Below, one piece after another: positions 1 to 9,279 of a DNA stretch of 34,983 nt. How positions within the stretch are numbered: position 1 is the stretch's first letter; every line of letters starts with the position of its first letter. Origin of the DNA: Pelagibacteraceae bacterium AG-390-M19 (GTDB lineage: Bacteria; Pseudomonadota; Alphaproteobacteria; Pelagibacterales; Pelagibacteraceae); NCBI GenBank assembly GCA_003279765.1, contig QCHC01000008.1:1-34983 (forward strand), given 5' to 3'. Under the pieces are notes generated by a model. It made no database searches, was not told the origin of the DNA, and saw only the letters and a program-made list of their open reading frames with translations. The translations under genes were made by a program, and so were the position numbers.

Positions 1-111
1 AACTTCTTCAACTAGTTTTGTTCTATATTTTATAAGAGATAATAGTTTATTGTCTAATTTATCTAGCTTAACTCTTATTAAATCTAGTTTTTTTTTATTA
101 TTTGGCGACAT
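1..111 (-). CDS. Chorismate mutase-like domain, N-terminus only (runs off the left edge)
   Basis: Manual translation from 111 on the minus strand: MSPNNKKKLDLIRVKLDKLDNKLLSLIKYRTKLVEEV, typical of the AroQ chorismate mutase N-terminal helix (LDxLDxxLLxLIxxR). Confidence 0.6.
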   Translation of the reverse strand, partial: MSPNNKKKLDLIRVKLDKLDNKLLSLIKYRTKLVEEV

Positions 112-154
112 TTAATTTATTGGAATACTTAATAATTATTATATTTATCTGAGC

Positions 155-1180
155 ATGTACAGCGAGAATAATCATTTAAATAATCAACTTAAATTGTGGA
201 TGCTATCACTTTTGGTTTTGGTATCTTTAATAATATTAGTTGGAGGTTTAACAAGATTAACTGACTCTGGTCTATCAATTACCACTTGGGAATTATTTGT
301 TGGTTTTTTTCCACCTTTTTCAAATGAAAAATGGTTAGAGTACTTTAGTTTGTATAAAACAATTCCTGAATACAGCCAACAAAACTACAATATGACTTTA
401 GATGAATTTAAAGTAATATTTTGGTGGGAGTGGGGACACAGACAATTGGGGAGAATAATTGGTTTAGCAGTTTTTCTTCCAATGATTTATTTTTCAATTA
501 AACAAGGAATTTGGATTATTAAAAAATATGGACTTATTTTTTTATTAGTTTGTTTTCAAGGATTTTTGGGTTGGTACATGGTATCAAGTGGATTAGTTGA
601 AAGAATTGATGTTAGTCATTATAGACTAGCAATACATTTGGTTACAGCTTTTATAATTTTATCAATAGTATACTGGCAGTTTTTAAAATTAACCTCTTCT
701 GCAAATCAAATAATTTCTAATGATCTTTTTATTGTGAAAATATTTTTATTTTTATTGTTTTTACAACTAATTATAGGTGCTTTTGTATCTGGTATGGATG
801 CTGGTAAAATTTATAACACTTGGCCATTGATGGGTGTTAATTATTTTCCTGATGATAGTAGTTTTAAAGATTTTTTAAATTTAAAAGTTTTTGATAATCC
901 ATCGATTGTTCAATTTATTCATAGAAATTTAGCATACTTAATTGTTGTATTTTATGCCTTAATTCTCTTGAAGGTAATTAATTCTGGAAACAAAAAATTA
1001 TACAAACCTATTACCTTAATTGGTTTAACTTTGGTATTTCAAATTTTTCTTGGTGTGATAACTATTTTATCTGGAGTAAAAATGTTATTTGCATCTTTAC
1101 ACCAGATAAATTCTATTTTGATAATACTTTCAACTTTGTATTTTATATTTATTTCTCAATATAAAAGAGAGATTAATTAG
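155..1180 (+). CDS. ctaA: Heme A synthase (COX15/CtaA family)
   Basis: Multi-TM protein with GGLTRLTDSGLSITTWE, EFKVIFWWEWGHRQLGR and NTWPLMG motifs of alphaproteobacterial COX15. Confidence 0.93.
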   Translation: MYSENNHLNNQLKLWMLSLLVLVSLIILVGGLTRLTDSGLSITTWELFVGFFPPFSNEKWLEYFSLYKTIPEYSQQNYNMTLDEFKVIFWWEWGHRQLGRIIGLAVFLPMIYFSIKQGIWIIKKYGLIFLLVCFQGFLGWYMVSSGLVERIDVSHYRLAIHLVTAFIILSIVYWQFLKLTSSANQIISNDLFIVKIFLFLLFLQLIIGAFVSGMDAGKIYNTWPLMGVNYFPDDSSFKDFLNLKVFDNPSIVQFIHRNLAYLIVVFYALILLKVINSGNKKLYKPITLIGLTLVFQIFLGVITILSGVKMLFASLHQINSILIILSTLYFIFISQYKREIN

Positions 1181-1207
1181 TTTCTATTTGTAGACATATA
1201 AATAAAA

Positions 1208-2536
1208 TTAACTAACCGCTTTTAAATTACCTTTTGATGATTTGTCTAAAGCTTGATCTAAATCGTCAATGATATCATCAATATGTTCTAAACCAATACA
1301 AAGTCTAACATAACCAGGAGTTACACCAGAGGCTGCTAATTCATCCTCATTTAATTGACTATGTGTAGTTGTTGCAGGATGAATTGCCAAACTTCTAGCA
1401 TCACCTATATTTGCAACGTGGTAGAACATTTTTAAAGCTTCAATGAACTTTTTACCAGCTTCAATACCACCAGCTAATTCAATACCAACCAAAGCACCAT
1501 TACCATTTTTTAGATATTTTTTTGCTCGACTTGATATATCTTCACTATGTTCAGTAGCATATATTACTCTCTCAACAGCTTTATGATTTTTTAAGTAATG
1601 AACTACTTTTGCAGCATTATTGCAATGTTGTTTCATTCTTAAAGCAACTGTTTCAAGCCCTTGTATAACACCAAATGCATTATCTGGAGAAAGTGCTGAT
1701 CCCAAATCTCTTAACAAGGTTACTCTTGCCCTTACTGCAAAAGCAACATTTGCTCCTGTTAATTCAGGTACAGCTTTACCCCATACAACTCCTCCATAAC
1801 TTGCATCAGGTTCATTAAATAGTGGTTGTCTTTTTGGATCTGCTGTCCAATCAAAATTACCACCATCGATTAGTGCACCTCCAACTACTGTTCCATGACC
1901 TGCTATATATTTTGTTAAAGAATAAACAACTACAGCAGCACCATGTTCAATTGGTTTACAAATTACTGGTGCAGCAGTGTTATCTAAAATTAAAGGAATG
2001 TTATATTTTCTACCTATATCTGACACTTCTTTAATTGGAAAAACTCTTAAATATGGATTTGGTAAAGTCTCTCCATAAAAAGCTCTAGTTTTATCATCTA
2101 CAGCTTTTTCAAAGTTTTTTGGATCAGAAGGATCTGCATATCTTACTTCTATACCAAGCTTACTTAAAGTATGTGTAAACAAAGAAACTGTTCCACCGTA
2201 AAGATCTGTAGAACTAACAATATTGTCTCCAGCTTGTGCAACGTTTAATATTGCAAAAGTAGACGCAGTTTGGCCAGATGCTACAGTTAAACTTGCAAGA
2301 CCACCTTCAAGAGCAGCGATTCTTTTTTCTAACACATCATTTGTTGGATTCATTATTCGTGTATAGATATTTCCAAACTCTTTTAACGCAAATAAATTAG
2401 CTGCATGCTCAGTGTTATTAAATTGATAGGAGGTAGTTCTATAAATAGGAACTGCTACTGAATTTGTAGCTGGATCACTTCTGTAATCTCCACCATGTAT
2501 CGCAATAGTTTCTGGGTTATTTCTTTTTGTACTCAT
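1208..2536 (-). CDS. metY: O-acetylhomoserine aminocarboxypropyltransferase / sulfhydrylase (Cys/Met metabolism PLP enzyme)
   Basis: TIAIHGGDYRSDPATNSVAVPIYRTTSYQF, YTRIMNPTNDVLEKRIAALEGG and the PLP-lysine region YSLTKYIAGHGTVVGG; preceded by SAM riboswitches. Confidence 0.93.
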   Translation of the reverse strand: MSTKRNNPETIAIHGGDYRSDPATNSVAVPIYRTTSYQFNNTEHAANLFALKEFGNIYTRIMNPTNDVLEKRIAALEGGLASLTVASGQTASTFAILNVAQAGDNIVSSTDLYGGTVSLFTHTLSKLGIEVRYADPSDPKNFEKAVDDKTRAFYGETLPNPYLRVFPIKEVSDIGRKYNIPLILDNTAAPVICKPIEHGAAVVVYSLTKYIAGHGTVVGGALIDGGNFDWTADPKRQPLFNEPDASYGGVVWGKAVPELTGANVAFAVRARVTLLRDLGSALSPDNAFGVIQGLETVALRMKQHCNNAAKVVHYLKNHKAVERVIYATEHSEDISSRAKKYLKNGNGALVGIELAGGIEAGKKFIEALKMFYHVANIGDARSLAIHPATTTHSQLNEDELAASGVTPGYVRLCIGLEHIDDIIDDLDQALDKSSKGNLKAVS

Positions 2537-2542
2537 TATTTA

Positions 2543-2598
2543 CTCCTTTTTTAGTGCTTTTACTTTATGCAAGGCGCACAATACAGTTCAAATGCCTA
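2543..2598 (-). promoter_or_regulatory. SAM-V riboswitch aptamer overlapping the metY ribosome binding site
   Basis: Minus strand AGGCATTTGAACTGTATTGTGCGCCTTGCATAAAGTAAAAGCACTAAAAAAGGAG; P1 AGGC/GCCT, pseudoknot GTGC/GCAC, GCACUAAAAAAGG core next to the GGAG Shine-Dalgarno and metY ATG. Confidence 0.85.
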
Positions 2599-2619
2599 CC
2601 GATTTAAAATTTAATGATA

Positions 2620-2667
2620 ATTCCATTTTAGCAGTTTTATGCCCGCAATAGGATCAAATCGGCATAT
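2620..2667 (-). promoter_or_regulatory. SAM-II riboswitch aptamer, upstream member of a tandem with SAM-V
   Basis: Minus strand ATATGCCGATTTGATCCTATTGCGGGCATAAAACTGCTAAAATGGAA; P1 ATGCC/GGCAT, pseudoknot UCC-U-AUU/AAU-GGA, conserved GAUUU and GCUAAAA elements. Confidence 0.85.
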
Positions 2668-2748
2668 ATTTTTTAGCATATTAGTTATGTTTTACAAGCT
2701 AAATATAAAATTGACTTTGAATAATTTAATAGTATTAATCCTCGCACA

Positions 2749-3207
2749 ATGACAAAATTCACAAAAAAAGATCAAGTTACATCATCTTGGTATGAGATAG
2801 ACGCAAAAAATGCAGTTGTTGGAAGATTAGCGACTGTTGTATCTAATATAATTAGAGGTAAAAATAAGACTACTTATACACCTCACATGGATGATGGTGA
2901 TTTTGTTGTAGTAAAAAATATCGAACAAGCAAAATTTACTGGTAAGAAGTTTCAAAATAAAAAGTATTATAGACATACAGGGCACCCTGGTGGAATTAAA
3001 GTTACCACTCCAGAAAAACTTCATGAAAAAAAACCTGGAGAAACTTTGAAGCTAGCAGTTAAAAGAATGTTGCCAGGTGGAGTTTTAGGTAGAAAACAAT
3101 TAACAAAATTAAAAATTTACTCTGGAAGTGAGCACCCTCATGCTGCACAAAATCCAAAAGTTATAGAGTTAGACAAACTAAATAATAAAAATATAGCAAG
3201 AAATTAA
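2749..3207 (+). CDS. rplM: 50S ribosomal protein L13
   Basis: SWYEIDAKNAVVGRLATVVSNIIRGKNKTTYTPHMDDGDFVVV...MLPGGVLGRKQLTKLKIYSGSEHPHAAQ. Confidence 0.97.
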   Translation: MTKFTKKDQVTSSWYEIDAKNAVVGRLATVVSNIIRGKNKTTYTPHMDDGDFVVVKNIEQAKFTGKKFQNKKYYRHTGHPGGIKVTTPEKLHEKKPGETLKLAVKRMLPGGVLGRKQLTKLKIYSGSEHPHAAQNPKVIELDKLNNKNIARN

Positions 3208-3208
3208 T

Positions 3209-3646
3209 ATGGAAAACGTACAACCAAATACAAAAATTCCTAAACTAAAGTTAGATTTCAAAGATAGTAAATACGCAACTGGTAGAAGAAAAACTTCAAT
3301 AGCAAAAGTTTGGTTAAAAAAAGGTTCAGGTAAAATTTATGTAAATGGTAAATTATATAATGAATATTTTGCTGACGAAATTCATAAAATGCAAATTACA
3401 AGACCTTTTGAAATTATAAATCAAGCTACTGATTACGATGTAAGATGTAGCGTAAAAGGTGGTGGACCCACAGGTCAAGCTGGAGCAATGGTTCATGGTA
3501 TTTCTAAAGCTTTAGTTCTTTTTGACGAAAATTTAAAAACAACATTGAAAACTGAGAAACTTACAACCAGAGACTCGAGAGCTGTTGAGAGAAAAAAACC
3601 TGGTAGAAGAAAAGCTAGAAGAAGCTTTCAGTTTTCTAAAAGATAA
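3209..3646 (+). CDS. rpsI: 30S ribosomal protein S9
   Basis: ATGRRKTSIAKVWLKKGSGKIYVNG ... VKGGGPTGQAGAMVHGISKAL ... DSRAVERKKPGRRKARRSFQFSKR C-terminus. Confidence 0.97.
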   Translation: MENVQPNTKIPKLKLDFKDSKYATGRRKTSIAKVWLKKGSGKIYVNGKLYNEYFADEIHKMQITRPFEIINQATDYDVRCSVKGGGPTGQAGAMVHGISKALVLFDENLKTTLKTEKLTTRDSRAVERKKPGRRKARRSFQFSKR

Positions 3647-3679
3647 TTTTTTTTTCAATTTAAACTGTTATAATAAAAA

Positions 3680-4702
3680 ATGCCTAAGCTTAATGCATTA
3701 GTTGCTGGATCTACTGGATATATTGGTGTTCAATTAATAAAGCTATTAATTAAACATAAATATATTAATATTAAATATTTATGTGGAAATTCATCTGTTG
3801 GTAAAAAAATTTCTTATTATGATAAATCTTTATCAAAAAAAAAATTACCAAAAATTGTTAAATTTAATCAAAAATTGTTAAATGGTGTTGATGTTGTTTT
3901 CACAGCTTTACCTAATGGTGAAGCCCAAGATATATCAAAAAAACTTAATGATAATATTACTCTAATTGATTTAGCAGCAGATTTTAGATTAGAAAAAGTT
4001 AATGATTATTTAAAATGGTATAAACAAAAACATCGAGCTCCAAAATTACAGAAGAAAAGCATTTATTGTTTACCTGAAATAAATCGTGATGAATTAAAAA
4101 ATCACAATATAATTTCATGTCCAGGATGTTATCCAACCTCAATATTATTACCTCTGGTTCCGCTGTTTAAAAAAAAATTAGTTAAATTAGATAATATAAT
4201 TATTGATTCAAAATCTGGTTATTCTGGTGCCGGTAGAGGAGTTCATAAAAAATATAAAAATAAGAATTTATACGAGTCTTTAAGTGCTTATGGTGTTGGT
4301 TTTCATAGACATAATTCTGAAATACATCAATTTTTAAGAAAATTTACTAATAAAAATTTTCAATTTAGTTTTACACCACATTTATCTCCTATGTTTAGAG
4401 GTATATTAAGTACTATTTATTTAGATTTAGAGAAAAATGTTAATCAATCAAAAATCATCAAAACGCTTGAGAAGTCTTACGAGAGAGAAAATTTTGTTAA
4501 AATATTAGACTCTGATAAAATCTTAAGCACAAATGATGTTATTAATACAAACAATTGCTTTATAACCGTGTGTAAATCAAAATTTAAAAATAAAATAATC
4601 ATTATTACAGCAATAGATAATTTAATTAAAGGTGGAGCAGGTCAGGCTGTTCAAAATTTAAATAATAAATTTAATTTTCCTGAAACAACTGCTTTAAGAT
4701 GA
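3680..4702 (+). CDS. argC: N-acetyl-gamma-glutamyl-phosphate reductase
   Basis: VAGSTGYIGVQLIKLL, catalytic SCPGCYPTS, SKSGYSGAGR. Confidence 0.93.
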   Translation: MPKLNALVAGSTGYIGVQLIKLLIKHKYINIKYLCGNSSVGKKISYYDKSLSKKKLPKIVKFNQKLLNGVDVVFTALPNGEAQDISKKLNDNITLIDLAADFRLEKVNDYLKWYKQKHRAPKLQKKSIYCLPEINRDELKNHNIISCPGCYPTSILLPLVPLFKKKLVKLDNIIIDSKSGYSGAGRGVHKKYKNKNLYESLSAYGVGFHRHNSEIHQFLRKFTNKNFQFSFTPHLSPMFRGILSTIYLDLEKNVNQSKIIKTLEKSYERENFVKILDSDKILSTNDVINTNNCFITVCKSKFKNKIIIITAIDNLIKGGAGQAVQNLNNKFNFPETTALR

Positions 4703-4923
4703 GATATTTGTTAATTATTTTTTTATTTTTTTTAAATAATTGCTCTTTAAATGAAGATTCCCAATATTGGACAGAACATCCTGCTGAAAATAAAAAAAAT
4801 CAAAAAAAAATAAATGAAATACTTAAAAAGTCTGACGATATAACAAAAATGACATTAGAAGAATATGAGATTTATATAGATGACTATACTAAAAAAAGTA
4901 AATATCCAGATATAAGCAAATGA
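4699..4923 (+). CDS. Small putative lipoprotein
   Basis: MRYLLIIFLFFLNNCS signal with lipobox-like Cys; ATGA overlap with argC upstream and hom downstream. Confidence 0.6.
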   Translation: MRYLLIIFLFFLNNCSLNEDSQYWTEHPAENKKNQKKINEILKKSDDITKMTLEEYEIYIDDYTKKSKYPDISK

Positions 4924-6212
4924 ATAAAATAGTAAATATTGCAGTTGTTGGACTTGGTCAAGTTGGTAATTATTTATTTAATGAGCTGATTATTAAGAAG
5001 AAGGATATTGAACTTAAAACAGGTAAAAGAGTTAACATAGTAGCTATTTCTGCAAAAAATATAAATAAAAAAAGAAAATATAAAATTAATAAAAAAATTT
5101 TTTACAAAAACCCTTTTGAAATTTTTAAAAAAGAAAAAGTTGATATATTATTTGAAGTAATTGGACAATCTGATGGGGTTTCTAAAAAATTAGTTGAAAC
5201 CGCATTAAAAAATAAAATTCATGTAATTACTCCAAACAAAGCATTAATTTCAAAACATGGAAACAATTTAGCAAAACTAGCTGAAAAAAATAATGTTAAT
5301 TTAGAATTCGAGGCTTCTGTTGCCGGTGGTATACCGATACTTAGATCTATTAAAGAAGGATTAGCAACTAACAAATTGTCTAAAGTTTATGGAATTTTAA
5401 ATGGTACATCAAATTATATATTATCTGAGATGGAGAATTCAGAACTAAATTTTTCTGATGTTTTGAAAAAAGCTCAACTTCTTGGATATGCTGAACCTGG
5501 AAATCCAAAATTAGATTTAAATGGTTTTGATGCTTTTGCAAAAGTGAGAATTTTGTCTGCTTTAGCTTTTAATAGCAAAATATCAAATAAAAAATGTTTA
5601 ATGGAAGGAATAGAAAAGATTGATTTAAAAGATATTAAAATTGCAAATCAATTAGATTTAAGAATTAAATTATTAGGTATCTCTGAACTTAAAAACAATC
5701 AACTTTTTGAAACTGTTCATCCATGTCTTGTAAGTAAAAAATCATATATCGGTAATGTAAATGGAGTTATGAATGCAGTGATCCTTAATGGCAAGCCTGT
5801 GGGTGAAAGTGTATTGCAAGGGGAGGGTGCTGGACCAGGTCCTACTTCTTCATCATTATTATCTGACTTATTATCTATTTTAAGAGGAAACATTAAAAAA
5901 CCATTTGGTGTAAGTGTAAATAAATTAAAAATTTTGAAAACTTATAACGTTAACAATTATGTTAATTCTTTATATTTAAGATTTGAAGTTAAAGATAGAC
6001 CTGGTGTTTTATCTCATATAACTAATCGTTTAGCAAAATATAAAATTTCTGTAAAAAGATTAATTCAAACTCCTGATAAAAAAAATAATAAAGCTACAAT
6101 AGTAATAGTTACTCACAAAACTACAGAATCAAATTGTAAAAGCTGTTTATCTATATTTAAAAAAAATAAGAATATCTTAAAATCACCTACGTTAATTAGA
6201 TTGCTTGATTAA
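4920..6212 (+). CDS. hom: Homoserine dehydrogenase
   Basis: VGLGQVGNYLFNEL, TPNKALISKHG, EASVAGGIPILRSIKEGL, GILNGTSNYIL, C-terminal ACT domain. Confidence 0.93.
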   Translation: MNKIVNIAVVGLGQVGNYLFNELIIKKKDIELKTGKRVNIVAISAKNINKKRKYKINKKIFYKNPFEIFKKEKVDILFEVIGQSDGVSKKLVETALKNKIHVITPNKALISKHGNNLAKLAEKNNVNLEFEASVAGGIPILRSIKEGLATNKLSKVYGILNGTSNYILSEMENSELNFSDVLKKAQLLGYAEPGNPKLDLNGFDAFAKVRILSALAFNSKISNKKCLMEGIEKIDLKDIKIANQLDLRIKLLGISELKNNQLFETVHPCLVSKKSYIGNVNGVMNAVILNGKPVGESVLQGEGAGPGPTSSSLLSDLLSILRGNIKKPFGVSVNKLKILKTYNVNNYVNSLYLRFEVKDRPGVLSHITNRLAKYKISVKRLIQTPDKKNNKATIVIVTHKTTESNCKSCLSIFKKNKNILKSPTLIRLLD

Positions 6213-7111
6213 TGGAAATCTATTTAAAACTTTTTGAAGTTTTATTTCCAGTATTCCTAATAGTAGGTCTTGGATATCATTTAGGAAAAAAAAATCCAAA
6301 TTTCGATACATCATTTATAACAACATATGCTGGTAATTTTGGAACACCGGCATTAGTAATTTTTGCAATTACAGCAGGTGGAGTAACTTTTGAGTTATTT
6401 AGTGAATATTTTGGTTACGCAATTATCTTATTAACATTATTTGGTATTGTAGGTTTAATTTTTCTTGTAATTATGAGGAAGGATTATATCCGTGAACTAC
6501 CAACATTTATTTTACCAAATACTGGAAATATGGGTATCCCAATATGTTTATTTGCTTATGGAGAACTAGGTATGGGTATAGCAGCAGCAATATCATCCTT
6601 AATTGTTTTGCTCCATTTTACTTTAAATATTTTTTTAGCAAAACGAGCTTTTGATTTTAAAACAATATTAAAAAGTCCATCATTTTATGCAATTTTAATA
6701 ACTGTGTTGTTTTTGTATTTTGAAATTCCATTTCCTCAATTTGTATTAAACACAGTAATGCTTTTAGCTTATGGAATGATTGTAATGATCCTTATGTCAT
6801 TAGGTGTAGCTCTTACACAAATGAAAGTATTTTCTTTTAAAGACGCATTAATAACCTCTTTTGGAAGAGTAATATTAGGTCCCATTATAGGATTTGCTAT
6901 CATTAAATTTTTTAATTTATCAGGTATTCCTGCGGGTGTTTTGTTAATACAATCTTGCATGCCAAGTGCAATCTTATGCTATTTGATTGCTCACATGTAT
7001 TCCCCAAAAGAAATTGTGGATAATATATCTAGTACAATTGTAGTATCTACAATAATGTCTTTATTCACTATTCCAATTACATTATTCTTTGCTTTAAAAT
7101 ACTTCTATTAA
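6212..7111 (+). CDS. Auxin efflux carrier (AEC) family permease
   Basis: Multi-TM; FPVFLIVGLGYHLGKK, FILPNTGNMGIPICLFAYG, SCMPSAILCYLIAHMY. Confidence 0.82.
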   Translation: MEIYLKLFEVLFPVFLIVGLGYHLGKKNPNFDTSFITTYAGNFGTPALVIFAITAGGVTFELFSEYFGYAIILLTLFGIVGLIFLVIMRKDYIRELPTFILPNTGNMGIPICLFAYGELGMGIAAAISSLIVLLHFTLNIFLAKRAFDFKTILKSPSFYAILITVLFLYFEIPFPQFVLNTVMLLAYGMIVMILMSLGVALTQMKVFSFKDALITSFGRVILGPIIGFAIIKFFNLSGIPAGVLLIQSCMPSAILCYLIAHMYSPKEIVDNISSTIVVSTIMSLFTIPITLFFALKYFY

Positions 7112-7127
7112 GATATATCTTTCCTTT

Positions 7128-7982
7128 GTGAAGGCTATAATTTTAAATGCATCTGCTTGGATGATTGTTCCTGTAATGGATGCTTTTGCCAAATATTTAA
7201 GCTCATCTATGGACGTTTTGCAAATAACGTGGGCTAGATACTTTTTTACAGTGGTCTTTACTTTATCCTTGATGCTAATCTTTTATAGACAATCATTAGT
7301 TTGGACAAAAAAACCAGCCCTTCAATTAATTAGAGGATTAATTTTTGTTTTTTCTACTTATTTATTCTTTTATGCAATATCGGAAATTTCACTTCCTAAA
7401 GCCTTAACCTTGGCTTTTGTCGCTCCAATTTGTGTTACAGCTTTATCTCCTTTTTTTTTAAATGAGAAAGTAGGTGTGAAGAGATGGACCGCTGTATCAT
7501 TAGGGTTCATTGGAACTTTGATTGTAATTAGGCCTGGCTTTATTGAGCTTAATCTAGCTACTATGGCTGCATTAGGTAATGGAATTTGCTATGGTTTTTA
7601 TCTTATAATCACTAGAAAACTAAGCACTTCTGATAACCCACTCTTAACACTTTTACTTTCAGGTTTAATAGGAACCATTATAATTAGTCTATTTATGCCT
7701 TCGGTTTGGGTTGATCCTACGTCAAATCAATGGATTTTAATGGCATTAATAGGCCTTATAGCCTCTGTGGCGCATCTTTTCCTCATATTATCACTTAAAT
7801 ATGCTGATGCCTCTAAATTAGCTCCTTTGGGCTATACTGAGATCATTACAAATATACTTATTAGCTATTATTTCTTTCATGAATTACCTGACAATTGGAC
7901 GTATTTAGGTTTATTTATTATTATACTTAGTGGTTTATATATATCTAGACGAGAATATATACTTACTAGACCTAAATATTAG
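7128..7982 (+). CDS. EamA/DMT superfamily transporter
   Basis: About 10 TM segments, two EamA repeats (VAPICVTALSPFFLNEKVGVKRW; PLGYTEIITNILISYYFFHELPD). Confidence 0.85.
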   Translation: MKAIILNASAWMIVPVMDAFAKYLSSSMDVLQITWARYFFTVVFTLSLMLIFYRQSLVWTKKPALQLIRGLIFVFSTYLFFYAISEISLPKALTLAFVAPICVTALSPFFLNEKVGVKRWTAVSLGFIGTLIVIRPGFIELNLATMAALGNGICYGFYLIITRKLSTSDNPLLTLLLSGLIGTIIISLFMPSVWVDPTSNQWILMALIGLIASVAHLFLILSLKYADASKLAPLGYTEIITNILISYYFFHELPDNWTYLGLFIIILSGLYISRREYILTRPKY

Positions 7983-8523
7983 TAATTAAATATTTACTAT
8001 TATATAATCTATTACATTAATATAATACAATATACTATTGTAATTATTATATTTTTTAATATATATAATTTAAAAATAATTTAGAATAGATTTAATAAAA
8101 TACTTAATATGATTAGAATTAATAAGATAATTTGAATATTAACAGAAGAAAAAAGACAAATAAGACAAGTAAAAAACAGAGAATTAACGGTAAGCATTAG
8201 AAGTGTTTAATAGCAATGGTTTTTAAAGGTTTAGATTTACATTATTGAAATAAATATAAAGATAGGAGAGTAGGGTTTCAGAAAATCCTTTAAAATTGAT
8301 AAAATTATGTACATTAAATTAACTATGATATCATTGAAAACTAGAGCAATGCAGTTATAGAATATATGTTTTAATCGGCCATAGAGGTGCTTTATTTTGT
8401 TATATGTCGATATATAGTACAACTTGAAGGGTGCATAGCACTGTTTATGCTAAAATATGCTCAAAAATTGAAAAATTGTTGATTTTGCTGGTTTTTTGAC
8501 CATAAAATAGGCTCAAAATACCT

Positions 8524-8811
8524 CTAAATATCAACTTTTTCAGATCTCAATAATTTCAGCTTTGTCTTAATTCCACCCTTACCCGAGTATCCACCAAGGC
8601 CACCATCAGACCGAATTACTCGATGACATGGTATTTTAGGTGCATATCGGTTTTTTCCACACGCATTAGCTACAGCACGGGCTGATTTAGGGCTTTTTAT
8701 AGCAATAGCTACCTCTTTATAGGTTTTTACAGTACCTTTTGGTATAGTTTTGAGATATTTCCAAACTTTTTGCTGAAATTTTGTTCCCTTCAATTTCATA
8801 TTATAAACCAT
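8524..8811 (-). CDS. 6-O-methylguanine-DNA methyltransferase, DNA-binding/catalytic domain only
   Basis: FQQKVWKYLKTIPKGTVKTYKEVA ... ARAVANACGKNRYAPKIPCHRVIRSDGGLGGYSGG-like; active-site PCHRV retained. Translation likely begins at MVYNMKL or MKL. Confidence 0.88.
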   Translation of the reverse strand: MVYNMKLKGTKFQQKVWKYLKTIPKGTVKTYKEVAIAIKSPKSARAVANACGKNRYAPKIPCHRVIRSDGGLGGYSGKGGIKTKLKLLRSEKVDI

Positions 8812-9272
8812 CTAAAACCTTCATACATTGCTATTCCATAAATTGAATGTCTTATTAGAAATATACAAGATGTTTTTAATGGTTTTTCTGTTTTTTTTGC
8901 AAAAATACCTTGTCCTGTAAAAGGTAAAAATATTAACAGTGGAGCCAAAGTTGTTATTGCTCCAAAAATAAGCCCTGAAAAATAAGACATTTTAATTCCA
9001 ATATAAATAAATAAAATATAGTAAATAACTGCCCAAGATATTGATATAAAATAATGAAAAAGCCATCCAAGTAATACCTCGTATTTAAATTCAGGTTTTT
9101 CAATAATTGTTGGGTTAAAAAAAGTACCATTTTTAATCATATAATAGGTCCATCTACCTACAATGCCCCAAGAGGGTTCTGGAATACCTATTTTTTTTAA
9201 TAAATAACCCAAAATATCTAAAATGATGCAAGAAAATATCCCTGCAACCAAAATGCTTAAAATATAAATCAA
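8796..9272 (-). CDS. DUF2938-like integral membrane protein
   Basis: Four to five hydrophobic helices with PSWGIVGRWTYYMIKNGTFFNP and IFLPFTGQGIFAKKTEKP; family assignment from memory. Confidence 0.6.
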   Translation of the reverse strand: MIYILSILVAGIFSCIILDILGYLLKKIGIPEPSWGIVGRWTYYMIKNGTFFNPTIIEKPEFKYEVLLGWLFHYFISISWAVIYYILFIYIGIKMSYFSGLIFGAITTLAPLLIFLPFTGQGIFAKKTEKPLKTSCIFLIRHSIYGIAMYEGFRWFII

Positions 9273-9279
9273 TATTAAC

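Noticed and set aside
1822-2034. ORF-track plus-strand 70-aa ORF inside metY
   Set aside because: Antisense to a well-supported gene; no recognisable protein features.
2827-3024. Minus-strand 65-aa ORF inside rplM
   Set aside because: Antisense shadow ORF of a ribosomal protein gene.
3647-3668. T-run after rpsI as an intrinsic terminator
   Set aside because: No GC-containing hairpin precedes the T-run.
8237-8422. Minus-strand 61-aa ORF in the 8-kb non-coding region
   Set aside because: Low-complexity, no ribosome binding site or family features; chance ORF in AT-rich DNA is plausible.
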